Under the pieces are notes generated by a model. It worked only from the letters and a program-made list of their open reading frames with translations, made no database searches and was not told the origin of the DNA. From the NCBI RefSeq assembly GCF_004331345.1, contig NZ_SJJZ01000003.1:1-64000 (forward strand): a DNA stretch of 64,000 nt, written 5' to 3'. This document shows, piece after piece, positions 23,416-32,811 of this stretch. The translations under genes and the position numbers were made by a program. The first letter of the stretch is position 1, and each line of letters starts with the position of its first letter. The stretch comes from Kribbella soli. Lineage in GTDB: Bacteria > Actinomycetota > Actinomycetes > Propionibacteriales > Kribbellaceae.

Positions 23416-23855
23416 GCGACATCCTGCACCGAGTTGGCATCATCGCGTCCCCGAAGGACGTCTGCACCGCCCTCACCACGATCGACGGCCTGGCCGGCTG
23501 GTGGACCGAAGACACCGTCGGCGACCCTGATGGGGTGATCCAGTTCCGCTTCGCCACAGCGGGTGGCGACGGCTTCGACATGAAGGTCGTCGAGACCAAA
23601 CCCGGCGAGCTCGTGCACTGGGAGGTCGTCGGCGGCCCGGAGGAGTGGATCGGCACCCACGTCACCTTCGAGCTGTCCCAGACCGACGAGTACACGATCA
23701 TCCTGTTCAAGCAGGCAGGCTGGCGCGAGCCGGTCGAGTTCATGTACCACTGCAGCACCAAGTGGGCCACGTTCCTGATGAGCCTGAAGCAGTACGTCGA
23801 GACCGGCAAGGGCGAGCCCGCGCCGCACGACGTACTGGTCAGCAACTGGCACTAG
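23412..23855 (+). CDS. SRPBCC/AHSA1-like domain protein (second copy in operon)
   Basis: 147 residues, SRPBCC fold (HRVGIIASPKDVCTALTTIDGLAGWWTED at the start, SLKQYVETGKGEPAPHDV at the end). Distinct from the first copy, sharing only the general pattern, so the operon carries two different members. Overlaps the ArsR stop (ATGA) and the 3' end of the convergent crotonase gene by four bases. Ligand unknown. Confidence 0.82.
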   Translation: MSDILHRVGIIASPKDVCTALTTIDGLAGWWTEDTVGDPDGVIQFRFATAGGDGFDMKVVETKPGELVHWEVVGGPEEWIGTHVTFELSQTDEYTIILFKQAGWREPVEFMYHCSTKWATFLMSLKQYVETGKGEPAPHDVLVSNWH

Positions 23856-24622
23856 CCGAGTGCGGCCAGGAGCTCCTTCAGACGGCGTTCCTGGGCCTCA
23901 CGTTCGGCCTTGAGCTGGTCGTCGTACGCGCGGTCCGCGGCACCGAGGAGCAACGCCTTGGTCTCGCGGATCGCGCCGGGCAGCGGGCCGAGCAACGCGT
24001 CGGACAGGTCCTTGACCGTCGCCTCCAGCTCGTCCGCCGGTACGACGACGTTCGCGAGCCCGAGCTCTTTCGCCTCCGCGGCCTCGACCCAGCGGCTCGT
24101 CGCGCAGATCTCCAGCGCCCGCGAGTACCCGACCAGCTCGACGAGCGGCTTCGTACCACCGAGGTCCGGCACCAGCCCGAGGGACGGCTCGCGCATGCTG
24201 AAGCGGGCGTCGGGGGTGACGACCCGCAGGTCACAGGCCAAGGCGAGCTGGAAGCCGGCGCCCACCGCGTGACCCTGCACCGCAGCGATGCTGACGATCT
24301 CGGGCCGCCGCAGCCAGGAGAACCCGGACTGGAACTTCGCGATCAGCTCCAGGACCTCGTCGGTCGGCTTGGCGCCGAGCGTGAGCAGCGGCTCCTGACC
24401 CAGATCGTTCTCGCCCATGATCAGCCGGCGGTCCAGTCCGGCCGAGAACGACGGCCCCTCCCCCGACACGATCACCACGCGGACCTCGGGCGGCAGCGAC
24501 GTACCGAAGTCGGCGAGAGCACTCCACATCGCCGGAGTCTGCGCGTTGCGCACCTCCGGCCGATCCAGCACTACCCGGGCGACCGGGCCGTCCACCGTGA
24601 ACCGCAGTCCGAGATCCGTCAT
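23852..24622 (-). CDS. Enoyl-CoA hydratase/isomerase family protein
   Basis: 256 residues of the crotonase fold. Oxyanion-hole segments SFSAGLD and GHAVGAGFQLALACDLRV are present. In the catalytic stretch FSMREPSLGLVPDLGGT the Glu of REP aligns with rat hydratase Glu144, and the Glu in YSRALE aligns with Glu164, so hydratase activity is possible. The C-terminal helix ends in a long charged segment. Substrate not assigned. A small palindrome lies over its putative promoter (24633-24648). Confidence 0.86.
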   Translation of the reverse strand: MTDLGLRFTVDGPVARVVLDRPEVRNAQTPAMWSALADFGTSLPPEVRVVIVSGEGPSFSAGLDRRLIMGENDLGQEPLLTLGAKPTDEVLELIAKFQSGFSWLRRPEIVSIAAVQGHAVGAGFQLALACDLRVVTPDARFSMREPSLGLVPDLGGTKPLVELVGYSRALEICATSRWVEAAEAKELGLANVVVPADELEATVKDLSDALLGPLPGAIRETKALLLGAADRAYDDQLKAEREAQERRLKELLAALG

Positions 24623-24632
24623 GCACCGAACA

Positions 24633-24648
24633 TTACTGGGAAGTAATC
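24633..24648 (-). promoter_or_regulatory. Palindrome over the -10 of the crotonase gene
   Basis: ATTACT-GGGA-AGTAAT (perfect 6-bp arms). On the minus strand it contains TAATGT, a plausible -10 about seven bases before ATG 24622, so the gene may be leaderless and repressed by a TetR-like factor. Its right end overlaps the last codon of the upstream ABC-F gene. No good -35 seen. Confidence 0.4.
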
Positions 24649-26245
24649 AGGCAAGCGAGATCAGGTCGGCGTACTCGTTCGACCAGAGGTCTTCGACGCC
24701 GTCGGGAAGCAGGACGACACGCTCCGGTTCGAGGGCCTCGACGGCGCCCTCGTCGTGGGTGACCAGGACGATCGCGCCGGTGTACGAGCGGATCGCGTTC
24801 AGCACCTCGGCGCGGGACGCTGGGTCCAGGTTGTTGGTCGGCTCGTCGAGGAGCAGGACGTTCGCCGCCGACACGACCAGCGTGGCGAGCGCGAGGCGGG
24901 TCTTCTCGCCGCCGGACAGCACCTTGGCGGGCTTGTCCGCGTCGTCGCCGGTGAACAGGAACGAGCCGAGCACGCTGCGCGCCTGCGTCTCGTTCAGGTC
25001 CGGGGCGGCGGTCTTCATGTTCTCCAGAACCGTCCGGTTCACGTCCAGGGTCTCGTGCTCCTGGGCGTAGTACCCGAGCTTGAGGCCGTGGCCGTCGAGC
25101 ACCTCGCCGGTGTCGGCCTTCTCGATCCCGCCGAGGATCCGCAGCAGCGTGGTCTTGCCGGCACCGTTCAGGCCGAGGACGACGACCCGTGAGCCCTTGT
25201 CGATCGCCAGGTCGACGTCGGTGAAGATCTCCAGCGAGCCGTACGACTTCGACAGCTCCCGCGCCATCAGCGGCGTCTTGCCGCACGGCGCCGGCGTCGG
25301 GAAGGAGATCTTCGCGACGCGGTCCTGGGCGCGGACCTCGTCGAGCGAGGACATCAACTGCTCGGCACGGCGGAGCATCTGCTGGGCCGCGGCCGCCTTG
25401 GTCGCCTTGGCGCGCATCTTGTTCGCCTGGTCGACCAGCTGGGTCGCCTTCTTCTCCGCGTTCGCCCGCTCCCGCTTGCGACGGCGTTCGTCGGTCTCGC
25501 GCTGGCTCAGGTACGCCTTCCAGCCGACGTTGTAGATGTCGACCTCGGCCCGGTTCGCGTCCAGGTGGAAGACCCGGGTGACGGTCTCCTGGAGCAGGTT
25601 CACGTCGTGGCTGATCATGATCACGCCACCGGCGTACGACTTGAGGAAATCGCGCAGCCAGATGATCGAGTCGGCGTCCAGGTGGTTGGTCGGCTCGTCG
25701 AGCAGCAGCGTCTCGGCCTGCGCGAACAGGATCCGGGCCAGCTCGACGCGGCGGCGCTGACCACCGGACAGCGTCGACAGCGGCTGGCCGAGGACGCGGT
25801 CCGGGAGGCCGAGGTTGGCCGCGATCCGGGCCGCCTCGGACTCGGCGGCGTACCCACCGGCGGCGTGCAGGTCCGCCTCGGCACGCTCGTACCGCCGCAT
25901 GCCCTTGGAGCGGGTCTTCTCGTCCGCACTGGCCATCGACTTCTCGGCGGAGCGCAACCGGCGTACGACGTCGTCCAGACCGCGCGCGGACAGGATCCGG
26001 TCGCGGGCCAGTACGTCGAGATCGCCTGTGCGCGGGTCCTGCGGCAGGTAGCCGATCTGGCCCGAGGACGTCACGGAACCGCTGGCCGGCAGCCCCTCAC
26101 CGGCGAGGATCTTGGTCAGCGTCGTCTTGCCGGCGCCGTTGCGACCGACCAGCCCGACCTTGTCGCCGGGGCCGACCCGGAACGAGGCGGGGGCGAGCAA
26201 CTGACGGGCACCGACGCGCACCTCGAGATTGGAAACGGTAATCAT
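24647..26245 (-). CDS. ABC-F family ATPase (duplicated ATP-binding cassette)
   Basis: 532 residues, two ABC domains and no membrane helices. First Walker A GRNGAGKTT (about 34-42) with signature LSTLSGGQRRRVELARIL and LLLDEPTNHLD; second Walker A GLNGAGKTT (about 354) with LSGGEKTRLALATL and LLLDEPTNNLDP. The Lys/Arg/Glu-rich linker between them (YLSQRETDERRRKRERANAEKK...) is the P-site tRNA-interaction motif region. ABC-F proteins act on ribosomes in translation or antibiotic protection; the housekeeping role is more likely because there is no resistance context. Confidence 0.88.
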   Translation of the reverse strand: MITVSNLEVRVGARQLLAPASFRVGPGDKVGLVGRNGAGKTTLTKILAGEGLPASGSVTSSGQIGYLPQDPRTGDLDVLARDRILSARGLDDVVRRLRSAEKSMASADEKTRSKGMRRYERAEADLHAAGGYAAESEAARIAANLGLPDRVLGQPLSTLSGGQRRRVELARILFAQAETLLLDEPTNHLDADSIIWLRDFLKSYAGGVIMISHDVNLLQETVTRVFHLDANRAEVDIYNVGWKAYLSQRETDERRRKRERANAEKKATQLVDQANKMRAKATKAAAAQQMLRRAEQLMSSLDEVRAQDRVAKISFPTPAPCGKTPLMARELSKSYGSLEIFTDVDLAIDKGSRVVVLGLNGAGKTTLLRILGGIEKADTGEVLDGHGLKLGYYAQEHETLDVNRTVLENMKTAAPDLNETQARSVLGSFLFTGDDADKPAKVLSGGEKTRLALATLVVSAANVLLLDEPTNNLDPASRAEVLNAIRSYTGAIVLVTHDEGAVEALEPERVVLLPDGVEDLWSNEYADLISLA

Positions 26246-26374
26246 CGGGGGTCGCGGGCGTCCTTACGCTGGGATACGGGGCTGAGCTCTGGGCGGCATG
26301 GCGGTGTCATGGCGGCGTCCTCGCAGTGTCACGGCACGCCGAAATCCCCCGCTCTCAGGACTAGTGTAGGTGGC

Positions 26375-27277
26375 GTGAAATTCAATCCGGATGCGGATCT
26401 CGACACCAGTGGTGTCGAGGACACCCGCGGTAGTGGCGGCGGACGCGGCGGTGGCCTCCCCGGCGGGATGATCCCGGTCGGCGGCGGCATCGGCGGCATC
26501 ATCCTTCTTGTCGTGATCCTCCTCCTGACCGGTGGCCTGCCAGGCGGAGGTGGCAGCGACGAACCGGTCTCGCAGAACACGGCAACCGGCAACCTGGGCT
26601 CCTGCAAGAAGGGCACCGACCTGCAGTCGAACTCGGACTGCAGGTTCGTGTTCTACCAGAACTCGATCGAGAGGTTCTGGGCCGCGGAGCTCCCCCGGCG
26701 CGGCAAGAAGTACACCCGCGCGCCGATGCGGGTGTTCGAGGGCTCGGTGAACACCGGCTGCGGCCCGGCGACCAGCGCGGTCGGCCCGTTCTACTGCCCG
26801 CCGGACATGCGGGTGTACCTGGACATCGGGTTCTTCGAGACGCTGCAGCAGGACCTGGGCGCCCGCGGCGGCGAGTTCGCCGAGGCGTACGTCGTGGCGC
26901 ACGAGTACGGCCACCACATCCAGAACCTGTACGGCATCCTCGACCGGATCAAGACCCGCAACGGCCCGACGTCCGACTCGGTCCGCTCCGAGCTCCAGGC
27001 CGACTGCCTGGCCGGTATCTGGACCAACCACGCGACCACGGTCCCGAACGCGAGCGGCCAGCCGCTGATCACCGAGCTCAGCGAGGACGACATCGCCCGC
27101 GGCCTGGACGCCGCCGCGTCGGTTGGCGATGACCGCATCCAGTCGAAGACCCAGGGCCAGGTCACCCCGGAAAGCTTCAGCCACGGCACCGCCGAGCAAC
27201 GCATGAAATGGTTCCAGGCCGGCATGGACTCCGGCGACATGAACGCGTGCGACACCTGGTCCGCCAAGTCCCTCTGA
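26375..27277 (+). CDS. Neutral zinc metallopeptidase, YpfJ family
   Basis: 300 residues from GTG 26375. TAGTGT (26362-26367) ends seven bases before this codon, so the mRNA is probably leaderless, which supports the start. A Gly-rich N-terminus is followed by one membrane helix (about 37-54) and an outside domain with the zinc site HEYGHH (H176, E177, H180) and a likely third ligand E206 in RSELQADC. Cysteines at 77, 89, 129, 141 and 211 can pair in the extracellular domain. YpfJ/KPN_02809 family proteins are widespread with unknown substrates. Followed by a strong terminator. Confidence 0.88.
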   Translation: MKFNPDADLDTSGVEDTRGSGGGRGGGLPGGMIPVGGGIGGIILLVVILLLTGGLPGGGGSDEPVSQNTATGNLGSCKKGTDLQSNSDCRFVFYQNSIERFWAAELPRRGKKYTRAPMRVFEGSVNTGCGPATSAVGPFYCPPDMRVYLDIGFFETLQQDLGARGGEFAEAYVVAHEYGHHIQNLYGILDRIKTRNGPTSDSVRSELQADCLAGIWTNHATTVPNASGQPLITELSEDDIARGLDAAASVGDDRIQSKTQGQVTPESFSHGTAEQRMKWFQAGMDSGDMNACDTWSAKSL

Positions 27278-27281
27278 CAAA

Positions 27282-27325
27282 AGACGAACCGCCCCGTACG
27301 CCGAAGCGTGCGGGGCGGTTCGTCT
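27282..27325. terminator. Strong bidirectional terminator
   Basis: 20-bp arms (27282-27301 and 27306-27325) with a single G-T type mismatch and a CGAA tetraloop; GC-rich stem around ACCGCCCCG. It sits between the convergent zinc peptidase gene and the last gene of the Tad locus and can serve both. Confidence 0.9.
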
Positions 27326-27332
27326 GTAGCTG

Positions 27333-30300
27333 TCAGGCGACCTGGGCGGGGCGGTGGTAGCCGGGGAGGAGTTCTTCGACGAGGGCGTCGGTCTCCGCCT
27401 CGGGGCCGCGGGGGCCGCCGTGTTTGGTGAGGGCGGCGTACATCTGGCCGGCCACGTTGGTGACGTCCCCGGTGGTGCCGAAGTGGGCCGCCAGGCGGAG
27501 GGTGGCGCGCCACAGTTCCTCCGAGGCCGGCGAGAAGCTGAGGCCGGTCTGGAGGGCGGTGCGGGCCAGGTTGCCGTCGTTGTGGCTCAGCGACGACTCG
27601 GCGAGCCGCAGCGCGGCGTCGACGACGGCCTCCACCATCCGGCGCTCGATCCCGGACGCGGCGAGCCACGAGTAGCGGCCGCCGGGCAGGTTCGACCAGG
27701 CCGGGCCGTGCACCAGGCTGAGCGCCGTCGACAGCGGGCCACGCGGGTCGTCGATCATCGTCGCCTGCTTCGCCAGCGTGCGGAACACGTCCCAGTCGAC
27801 CCGGACAACGCTGCGGTTCAGCATCCAGCGGCCCGACTCGTCGGCGTACATGGCGTCCACACCGACCCAGCGCCGGGTGTGCTCCAGCGCCGCGTCGCGC
27901 AGCTCTTCGCTGATGCCGCGCGGCCAGATCGCCCCGGCGAGCACGTTCGGGTGTACGCCGTAGTCCTGGCTGGCCAGGAACGCGATGATCTCCGTCGACA
28001 GCGTAATCCGGCCGTCGTCGATGACCCCGCGGGCGTCCACCTCGACCGGGCCGAGCAGGTCGACCTCGACCGGTGCCGGCTGGCTCAGGTCGGTGGTGGA
28101 GAACTCGTACGCCGGCATGTCCTGCTCGGACCGGCGCTTGTCGCGGGCGTCCGTCTCGGCCGCGTCGAACAGCGCGACCAGGTCGGCGAACTGCTCCGGG
28201 TTGACGCTGTGCGCGTCCACCTCGAGGCCGAGCAGCCGGCAGACGGCCTGATTCTTCTCGTCCACGACGAACCGCCACGGCGAGTTCATCACGTCGCCGA
28301 CCACGACCACCGCGATGCTGCGGTTGGTGTCGGCGGCCAGCCGGTTTAGCTGGTCCTGCTCCTCCGGCGACGGCGGCGCGGACACGAAGATGATCTCCGG
28401 ACCCCACAGCGCCGCGTCCGGATGCGTCATCCGGGCATCCGCCACGGAGCCGGCGTTCCGCCGCTGGGAGGCCTGGACCTGCGCCTCGGTACGGCGGACG
28501 ACCTCGGCCATCGCGTCGTCGAGACGGATCCAGTAGCTCAGCCGCGTCGGCGCGAGCGACGACAGGTCGTCGCCGAACCCGACCATGCTGATGTGCGCGC
28601 CCTCGGACCACAGGTTCGTCGCCAGCTCGACCGCGAGCGAACCGACCACGTCGCGGGACGCGTTGGTCACGCCGCCGAACGCGACGATCCCGTTCGCGGT
28701 GTCGAGGTCGATCAGTACCGTCGCGCCGTCCGCGTTCTGGCCGACCGTCACGAGCGTCGGGTACGGCGCCGGCGCGTTGACCTCACCGCTCGGGCCGTAC
28801 CCGCGGCGCAGTGTCCACCGGGTGCCCTCGGCAATCGCCTGCCACGGACCGGGCGGCTCGGGCTGTGCGCCGTACGGGTCGAGCACCAGCGTGAGCGACC
28901 GGTCGGTCACCAGCGCGGCGACCACCTTCGGCATCGGCCGCTCCAGCTGCGTCATGTCGGCGCCCAGCTTGCGCAGCGAGTTGTCCACGAACTGCGCGGT
29001 CGGAACGTCTGACGCGAGCCGCAGACCGATCTCGGTCTGCCGGTGACCGGCGGCCTTCGGGCCAGGGCCCTGCGCCCAGCCGCGGCGCCGCTTCAGCGCC
29101 AGCGCCAGACCAGCCGCAAGCAGCGTCGCCCCGAAGCCGAAGATGCCGGCGTCCTTCAGGCTGATGCCACCGTCGTCGGCCGCGACCGGAGTCACCTCCG
29201 GAACCTGGGTACCGCCGCCGGCCGGCTCGCCGTGCTCGTGACCGGCCCCCGGAGCGTGCGGCTCGACGGTGACGTTCGGCTCCCCCGGCTTGACGTTCTT
29301 CGCGCCCGGGTCGCCCTTCGCGCTGCCGATGACGACCGACGAGGGCTTCTCGATGCCCTGCTCCGAGTAGCGCCCCGGACCGACCGGCTTCGACTCTGGC
29401 GTCGTCCGGGTCTCGGTCTTGTTCTCGACCGCGGTCTTCGGCTTGGCCGGGGTCGTCTTCGTGCTGACCGTCGTCTTGGTGGTGGTCTTGGTGGTCGTGT
29501 GGTCGCCGATGCTCACGCGAACCGTGTGCACACCCGGGCCCTTGGCGTCGGCCGGCAGCCGCACCTGCCAGCCCGGCAGGATCAGGTCCGGGTTGGTCAG
29601 CCGGCGGCCGTCGGGCTGCAGCTTGTTCTTGTTGAGGTCGTAGATCTCCTTGTACCGGCGACCGTCACCGAGATACCGCTCCGCAATGTCCCACAGGCAG
29701 TCGTAGTTCCGGGCCTCCGGCGGACGAACCTCGGTGTACTTGACGACCTGACCCTTGTGGTCGTTGTTCGTCCGTACGCCGACGTTCGTCTTCCCGTGGC
29801 TGCCGCTGAGCACCGTGCTGGCTGCCTCGGTCTGGCGGAACTGCGACGTCGAGGACTGCTCGTTGCCGTGCCGCACGCTCACGGACGTCGGAGCGGCCGG
29901 GCCGGCCGTGGTGACCGCGCTCGCGACCGGCAGGCTGACACCGGCACCTGCGGCGATCAGCACGACCGTGCCGATCAGCCGGCGGGCCAGGACCTGCGAG
30001 CCGCCGCCGAGCGGGACGCGTGGTGAGAGGCCGTGACCGCGGATCTCCGCGGCCGCCTCCGCGATCAGGCAGACGACGAAGTGCAGCCACGCGAGCCAGA
30101 TGAAGAACGCGATGATGCCGAGAACCGTCTCGACGCTCAGCTCGCTGAACAGCATGCTCTTGGTGGGCATCGTGTCCGGCCACGGCGTACCGAAGAACCG
30201 CAGCAGCACGTACGGCACGCCACCGACGATCGCCAGGATCGCGAGCAGCGCGACAAAGCCCTTCAGCCGGTCCGCACCCGGACTCCCCTGACGCCGCTGC

Positions 30301-30341
30301 GGCAACCGCGCCGCCTGCGCAGGCTCATTCGTCCTTACCAT
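27333..30341 (-). CDS. Membrane protein with LysM and C-terminal BTAD-like domain, Tad locus
   Basis: 1002 residues. Membrane helices at about 28-48, 72-95, 120-142 and 398-416. Between the third and fourth lies a LysM domain (211-263, CLWDIAERYLGDGRRYKEIYDLN and ...LILPGWQVRLP), followed by a Thr/Lys-rich linker. The cytoplasmic part after residue 417 ends in a bacterial transcriptional activator-type helical repeat domain (about 840-960, VDWDVFRTLAKQA and ALRLAESSLSHNDGNLARTAL). A predicted peptidoglycan-binding outside and a regulator-like inside suggest a sensor or scaffold for pilus assembly. Such proteins are typical companions of actinobacterial Tad loci; mechanism unknown. Confidence 0.75.
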   Translation of the reverse strand: MVRTNEPAQAARLPQRRQGSPGADRLKGFVALLAILAIVGGVPYVLLRFFGTPWPDTMPTKSMLFSELSVETVLGIIAFFIWLAWLHFVVCLIAEAAAEIRGHGLSPRVPLGGGSQVLARRLIGTVVLIAAGAGVSLPVASAVTTAGPAAPTSVSVRHGNEQSSTSQFRQTEAASTVLSGSHGKTNVGVRTNNDHKGQVVKYTEVRPPEARNYDCLWDIAERYLGDGRRYKEIYDLNKNKLQPDGRRLTNPDLILPGWQVRLPADAKGPGVHTVRVSIGDHTTTKTTTKTTVSTKTTPAKPKTAVENKTETRTTPESKPVGPGRYSEQGIEKPSSVVIGSAKGDPGAKNVKPGEPNVTVEPHAPGAGHEHGEPAGGGTQVPEVTPVAADDGGISLKDAGIFGFGATLLAAGLALALKRRRGWAQGPGPKAAGHRQTEIGLRLASDVPTAQFVDNSLRKLGADMTQLERPMPKVVAALVTDRSLTLVLDPYGAQPEPPGPWQAIAEGTRWTLRRGYGPSGEVNAPAPYPTLVTVGQNADGATVLIDLDTANGIVAFGGVTNASRDVVGSLAVELATNLWSEGAHISMVGFGDDLSSLAPTRLSYWIRLDDAMAEVVRRTEAQVQASQRRNAGSVADARMTHPDAALWGPEIIFVSAPPSPEEQDQLNRLAADTNRSIAVVVVGDVMNSPWRFVVDEKNQAVCRLLGLEVDAHSVNPEQFADLVALFDAAETDARDKRRSEQDMPAYEFSTTDLSQPAPVEVDLLGPVEVDARGVIDDGRITLSTEIIAFLASQDYGVHPNVLAGAIWPRGISEELRDAALEHTRRWVGVDAMYADESGRWMLNRSVVRVDWDVFRTLAKQATMIDDPRGPLSTALSLVHGPAWSNLPGGRYSWLAASGIERRMVEAVVDAALRLAESSLSHNDGNLARTALQTGLSFSPASEELWRATLRLAAHFGTTGDVTNVAGQMYAALTKHGGPRGPEAETDALVEELLPGYHRPAQVA

Positions 30342-30362
30342 CGCTCCTCCATACCCCCACCA

Positions 30363-31313
30363 TCAGCCACCGATTGCCTGAGCTTCCTGCACAGGCAGGC
30401 GCTGCACGGCCGTCACATTTGCCTGGCCGATCGGCTTCCAGCCACCGGCGTCCTTGCCGATCCAGTACGACACTTCCCACGTGATGGTGAGCTTCACCGT
30501 GTACATCTTGTCCGGCTGGCTCGCACTGGATTTCTTGTAGACGTGCTTGCACGGGTTCATCTGGTGGTACGGGTCCTGCGTCTGGTCGTACCCGTCCGGG
30601 TCGTCCAGCGGCGTCACACCGACCGGGCACTTGAACGTCCCGGTGTTGTCACCTGGGTCGACGACCATCTCGACGACCATGCCGCGCATGCTCAGGTTGT
30701 GCCTGTCGTCGTAGAGACCGCTCAGACTCCCGGTGTTGTCCGTGGTCACCTTCGAGCTGTCCGGGGTCAGGGTGAAGTAGGCCGGCACGTTGACCCGCGG
30801 TGTGTAGGTCGGCATGACCTGCAGCGCGGGCGGCGGGTAAACGCCCTGGAACCGCCTCCAGAAATCTGCCATGTAGTCCGGGAACGGGCACTGGGCCCGG
30901 TCCTGCGCATCCACGGGAACGTAGGCCCGCTCGAGGTGTGCTTTCGGGCCACCGTTGTAGGTGTCCAGCTCGTAGTCGGTGATCGTGATCCGCATCACCC
31001 ACTCCTTGCCGTCCGGTGCCTTCGGCAGCCGGATCCCCTTCGGGATCTCGAAGTCGCGGCACGGGACGAAGGGCCGACCGTTGAGCTTGTCCCGCCAGGT
31101 CGGGGGCGGTGGCGCAGGCTGAATCCGCGGAATGTAGGCGTTGCCGGAACTGCAGTACGCGCCGAAGCCGACCGAGTTCACGTACATGCTGCACACGGAG
31201 TTGCCGGTCTGGATGGTATCCGCGGTGGCAGTTGTGGCGGGGGCGACCGTCACAAGCGCGAGAACAGCGCTCAGGACGAGCAGCGTACGGCCCACTCGGT
31301 TGTGCATCCTCAC
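30363..31313 (-). CDS. Secreted protein of unknown function, Tad locus
   Basis: 316 residues. Sec signal peptide (RTLLVLSAVLALVTVAPATTATA, cleavage near residue 32) and a mature domain rich in Pro, Tyr and Asp with several cysteines (about C41, C54, C85, C142) that can form disulfides. No membrane anchor. No family recognised. It lies between the lipoprotein and the LysM-BTAD gene and is presumably an extracytoplasmic component or substrate of the pilus system. ATG 31307 is an alternative start. Confidence 0.65.
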   Translation of the reverse strand: MRMHNRVGRTLLVLSAVLALVTVAPATTATADTIQTGNSVCSMYVNSVGFGAYCSSGNAYIPRIQPAPPPPTWRDKLNGRPFVPCRDFEIPKGIRLPKAPDGKEWVMRITITDYELDTYNGGPKAHLERAYVPVDAQDRAQCPFPDYMADFWRRFQGVYPPPALQVMPTYTPRVNVPAYFTLTPDSSKVTTDNTGSLSGLYDDRHNLSMRGMVVEMVVDPGDNTGTFKCPVGVTPLDDPDGYDQTQDPYHQMNPCKHVYKKSSASQPDKMYTVKLTITWEVSYWIGKDAGGWKPIGQANVTAVQRLPVQEAQAIGG

Positions 31314-31415
31314 TCCCCAGACTTGGCTATGCGCAGATTATCTTCGACCAGGGGCATCATGCCCGGTACCCAGTACCCCGTCACCTCTTCGCAACCTGAA
31401 ATTCCACGTTCCGGT

Positions 31416-32060
31416 CTAGGCCGGGTAGCGGACGCTCGAGCAGTTCACGCCCTTGCTGGTCGCCATGCGGTACGGCAACCAGCCGACCCCGGTCTGGATC
31501 ATTTCGATCACCTCGGGCGTCCCCTTGGGCGCGACGACAGTCCAGTTCCGGGTCTTCGGGTCCCAGTACTGCGTGGTCTGCGAGCGGCAGGTCTGCACAG
31601 CGACGGTGTCGTCCGGCGTGGCCTTCGCGCCGACTACGACCACACTCCCCGGCGGCTTCATTACCCAGCCGTTGCGCTTGGCATCCACGATCTCCTCCGA
31701 TACGTCCTCATAGAAGAAGGACGGGAACCGCTTCTTCAGGATTGTGTCGTCCTTTGACACGAGGGCCTGGAAGTAGAGCGGGTAGCTGGTCACGAGGCCT
31801 TGGACGGCGGGGTTGGACGCGAAGTTCCCGGGTTGGATGATGACTTGTTTCGCGGTCGGTGCGGTCGGCTTGGCCGTGGTGGCCGGCGCGGTAGTCGCGG
31901 GAGGCGCTGACGACGGTGCGGTGGACGGCGTGCTGGATGTCGTCGTACCGGAGTCGCCGCCGACCGGGACCGGGCGGCCGCCGTCGCCGGTGTCCTTGCT
32001 GCAGGCACTCAACAGCAGGACACCGACCACTGCAAAGGCCGGGAGGGCAAACCTACGCAC
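31416..32060 (-). CDS. Lipoprotein of the Tad locus
   Basis: 214 residues. Lipobox LLSAC with Cys20, then a long Thr/Ser/Pro/Ala linker to about residue 70, and a folded domain (QVIIQPGNFASNPAVQGL... YFQALVSKDDTILKKRFPSFFYED) with cysteines near 158 and 207. It probably spans the thick wall to present its domain outside. No enzymatic motif seen. Position directly after the pseudopilin genes suggests a pilus-related role. Confidence 0.7.
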   Translation of the reverse strand: MRRFALPAFAVVGVLLLSACSKDTGDGGRPVPVGGDSGTTTSSTPSTAPSSAPPATTAPATTAKPTAPTAKQVIIQPGNFASNPAVQGLVTSYPLYFQALVSKDDTILKKRFPSFFYEDVSEEIVDAKRNGWVMKPPGSVVVVGAKATPDDTVAVQTCRSQTTQYWDPKTRNWTVVAPKGTPEVIEMIQTGVGWLPYRMATSKGVNCSSVRYPA

Positions 32061-32079
32061 GGACAGAATCCTCCGGGTT

Positions 32080-32811
32080 CTAGCGCCCGCTCGGCGGCGA
32101 GCTGCTCGTGGGGCCTGACGGTTCGCCGGTCGGCGGGGTCTCGGACGGGGTCGGGGTCGGTGTCACGTTCGGCGAGCAGGAGGCCGGGAACGGGAACGGC
32201 GACAGCGTCCAGGTCGGGGTCGGCGAGCCGACGGTCCAGGTCGGGCAGGGCAGGTCGATCGTCGGCGGGCGCGGGGTGTCGATAGGGCCGCCGGGGCCGT
32301 CGGTGGTCGGGTTCACGACGATCGGCGGGATGGTCGGGCTGTCGTCGGCCTTGTCGACGCCCTGTTCGGCGTGCGCCTGGCCGGTGCCGCTGGCCTTCAG
32401 CGACTGCTTGCCGACGAGGCCGAGGAACGTCGTCTTGTTGGCGATGTCGACCTGGATGTCGACCTCTTTGTCGGTCAGCGTGGTCGGTCCGCACGAGGTG
32501 ACCGCCGGGTCGTTGGACCGCACCTGGCCGCAGAACGCCGTGATCGCGGCCGCGGCCTTCGCGGTGTCGATCTTGGCCTCGGCGACGTTCAGCTGGATGG
32601 CCGCGGCGCCGACGCGCGCGGCCTCCTGCGCGTACCCGACCGCGCGCGACCGGGCGCCCAGCTGCCGGCCGCCGTCGATCACCAGGCCGGCCAGGGTGAA
32701 GATCATCACCGCGAGGATCGCGACCGCGGGGCTCAGCGCGCCGCGGCCGAACCGCCGGTCGTTGCGTCGCGCATCGATCCGGAAGAACTCGACGAGCCTA
32801 CGAGCCGTCAC
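32080..32811 (-). CDS. TadG/TadE-like pseudopilin with a Pro-rich tail
   Basis: 243 residues from GTG 32811, overlapping the upstream TadE gene by 14 bp. N-terminal membrane segment GALSPAVAILAVMIFTLAGLVIDGGRQLGARSRAVGYAQEAAR is the TadG-like helix; the ectodomain has CGQVRSNDPAVTSC. The last ~90 residues are a Pro/Thr/Ser-rich stalk. It is expected to be a minor, envelope-associated component of the pilus. Confidence 0.75.
   Translation of the reverse strand: MTARRLVEFFRIDARRNDRRFGRGALSPAVAILAVMIFTLAGLVIDGGRQLGARSRAVGYAQEAARVGAAAIQLNVAEAKIDTAKAAAAITAFCGQVRSNDPAVTSCGPTTLTDKEVDIQVDIANKTTFLGLVGKQSLKASGTGQAHAEQGVDKADDSPTIPPIVVNPTTDGPGGPIDTPRPPTIDLPCPTWTVGSPTPTWTLSPFPFPASCSPNVTPTPTPSETPPTGEPSGPTSSSPPSGR

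Noticed and set aside
26791..28611. 606-codon minus-strand ORF
   Set aside because: It overlaps the zinc peptidase and the LysM-BTAD gene in a shadow frame, with low-complexity Arg/Pro/Gly content and no domain.
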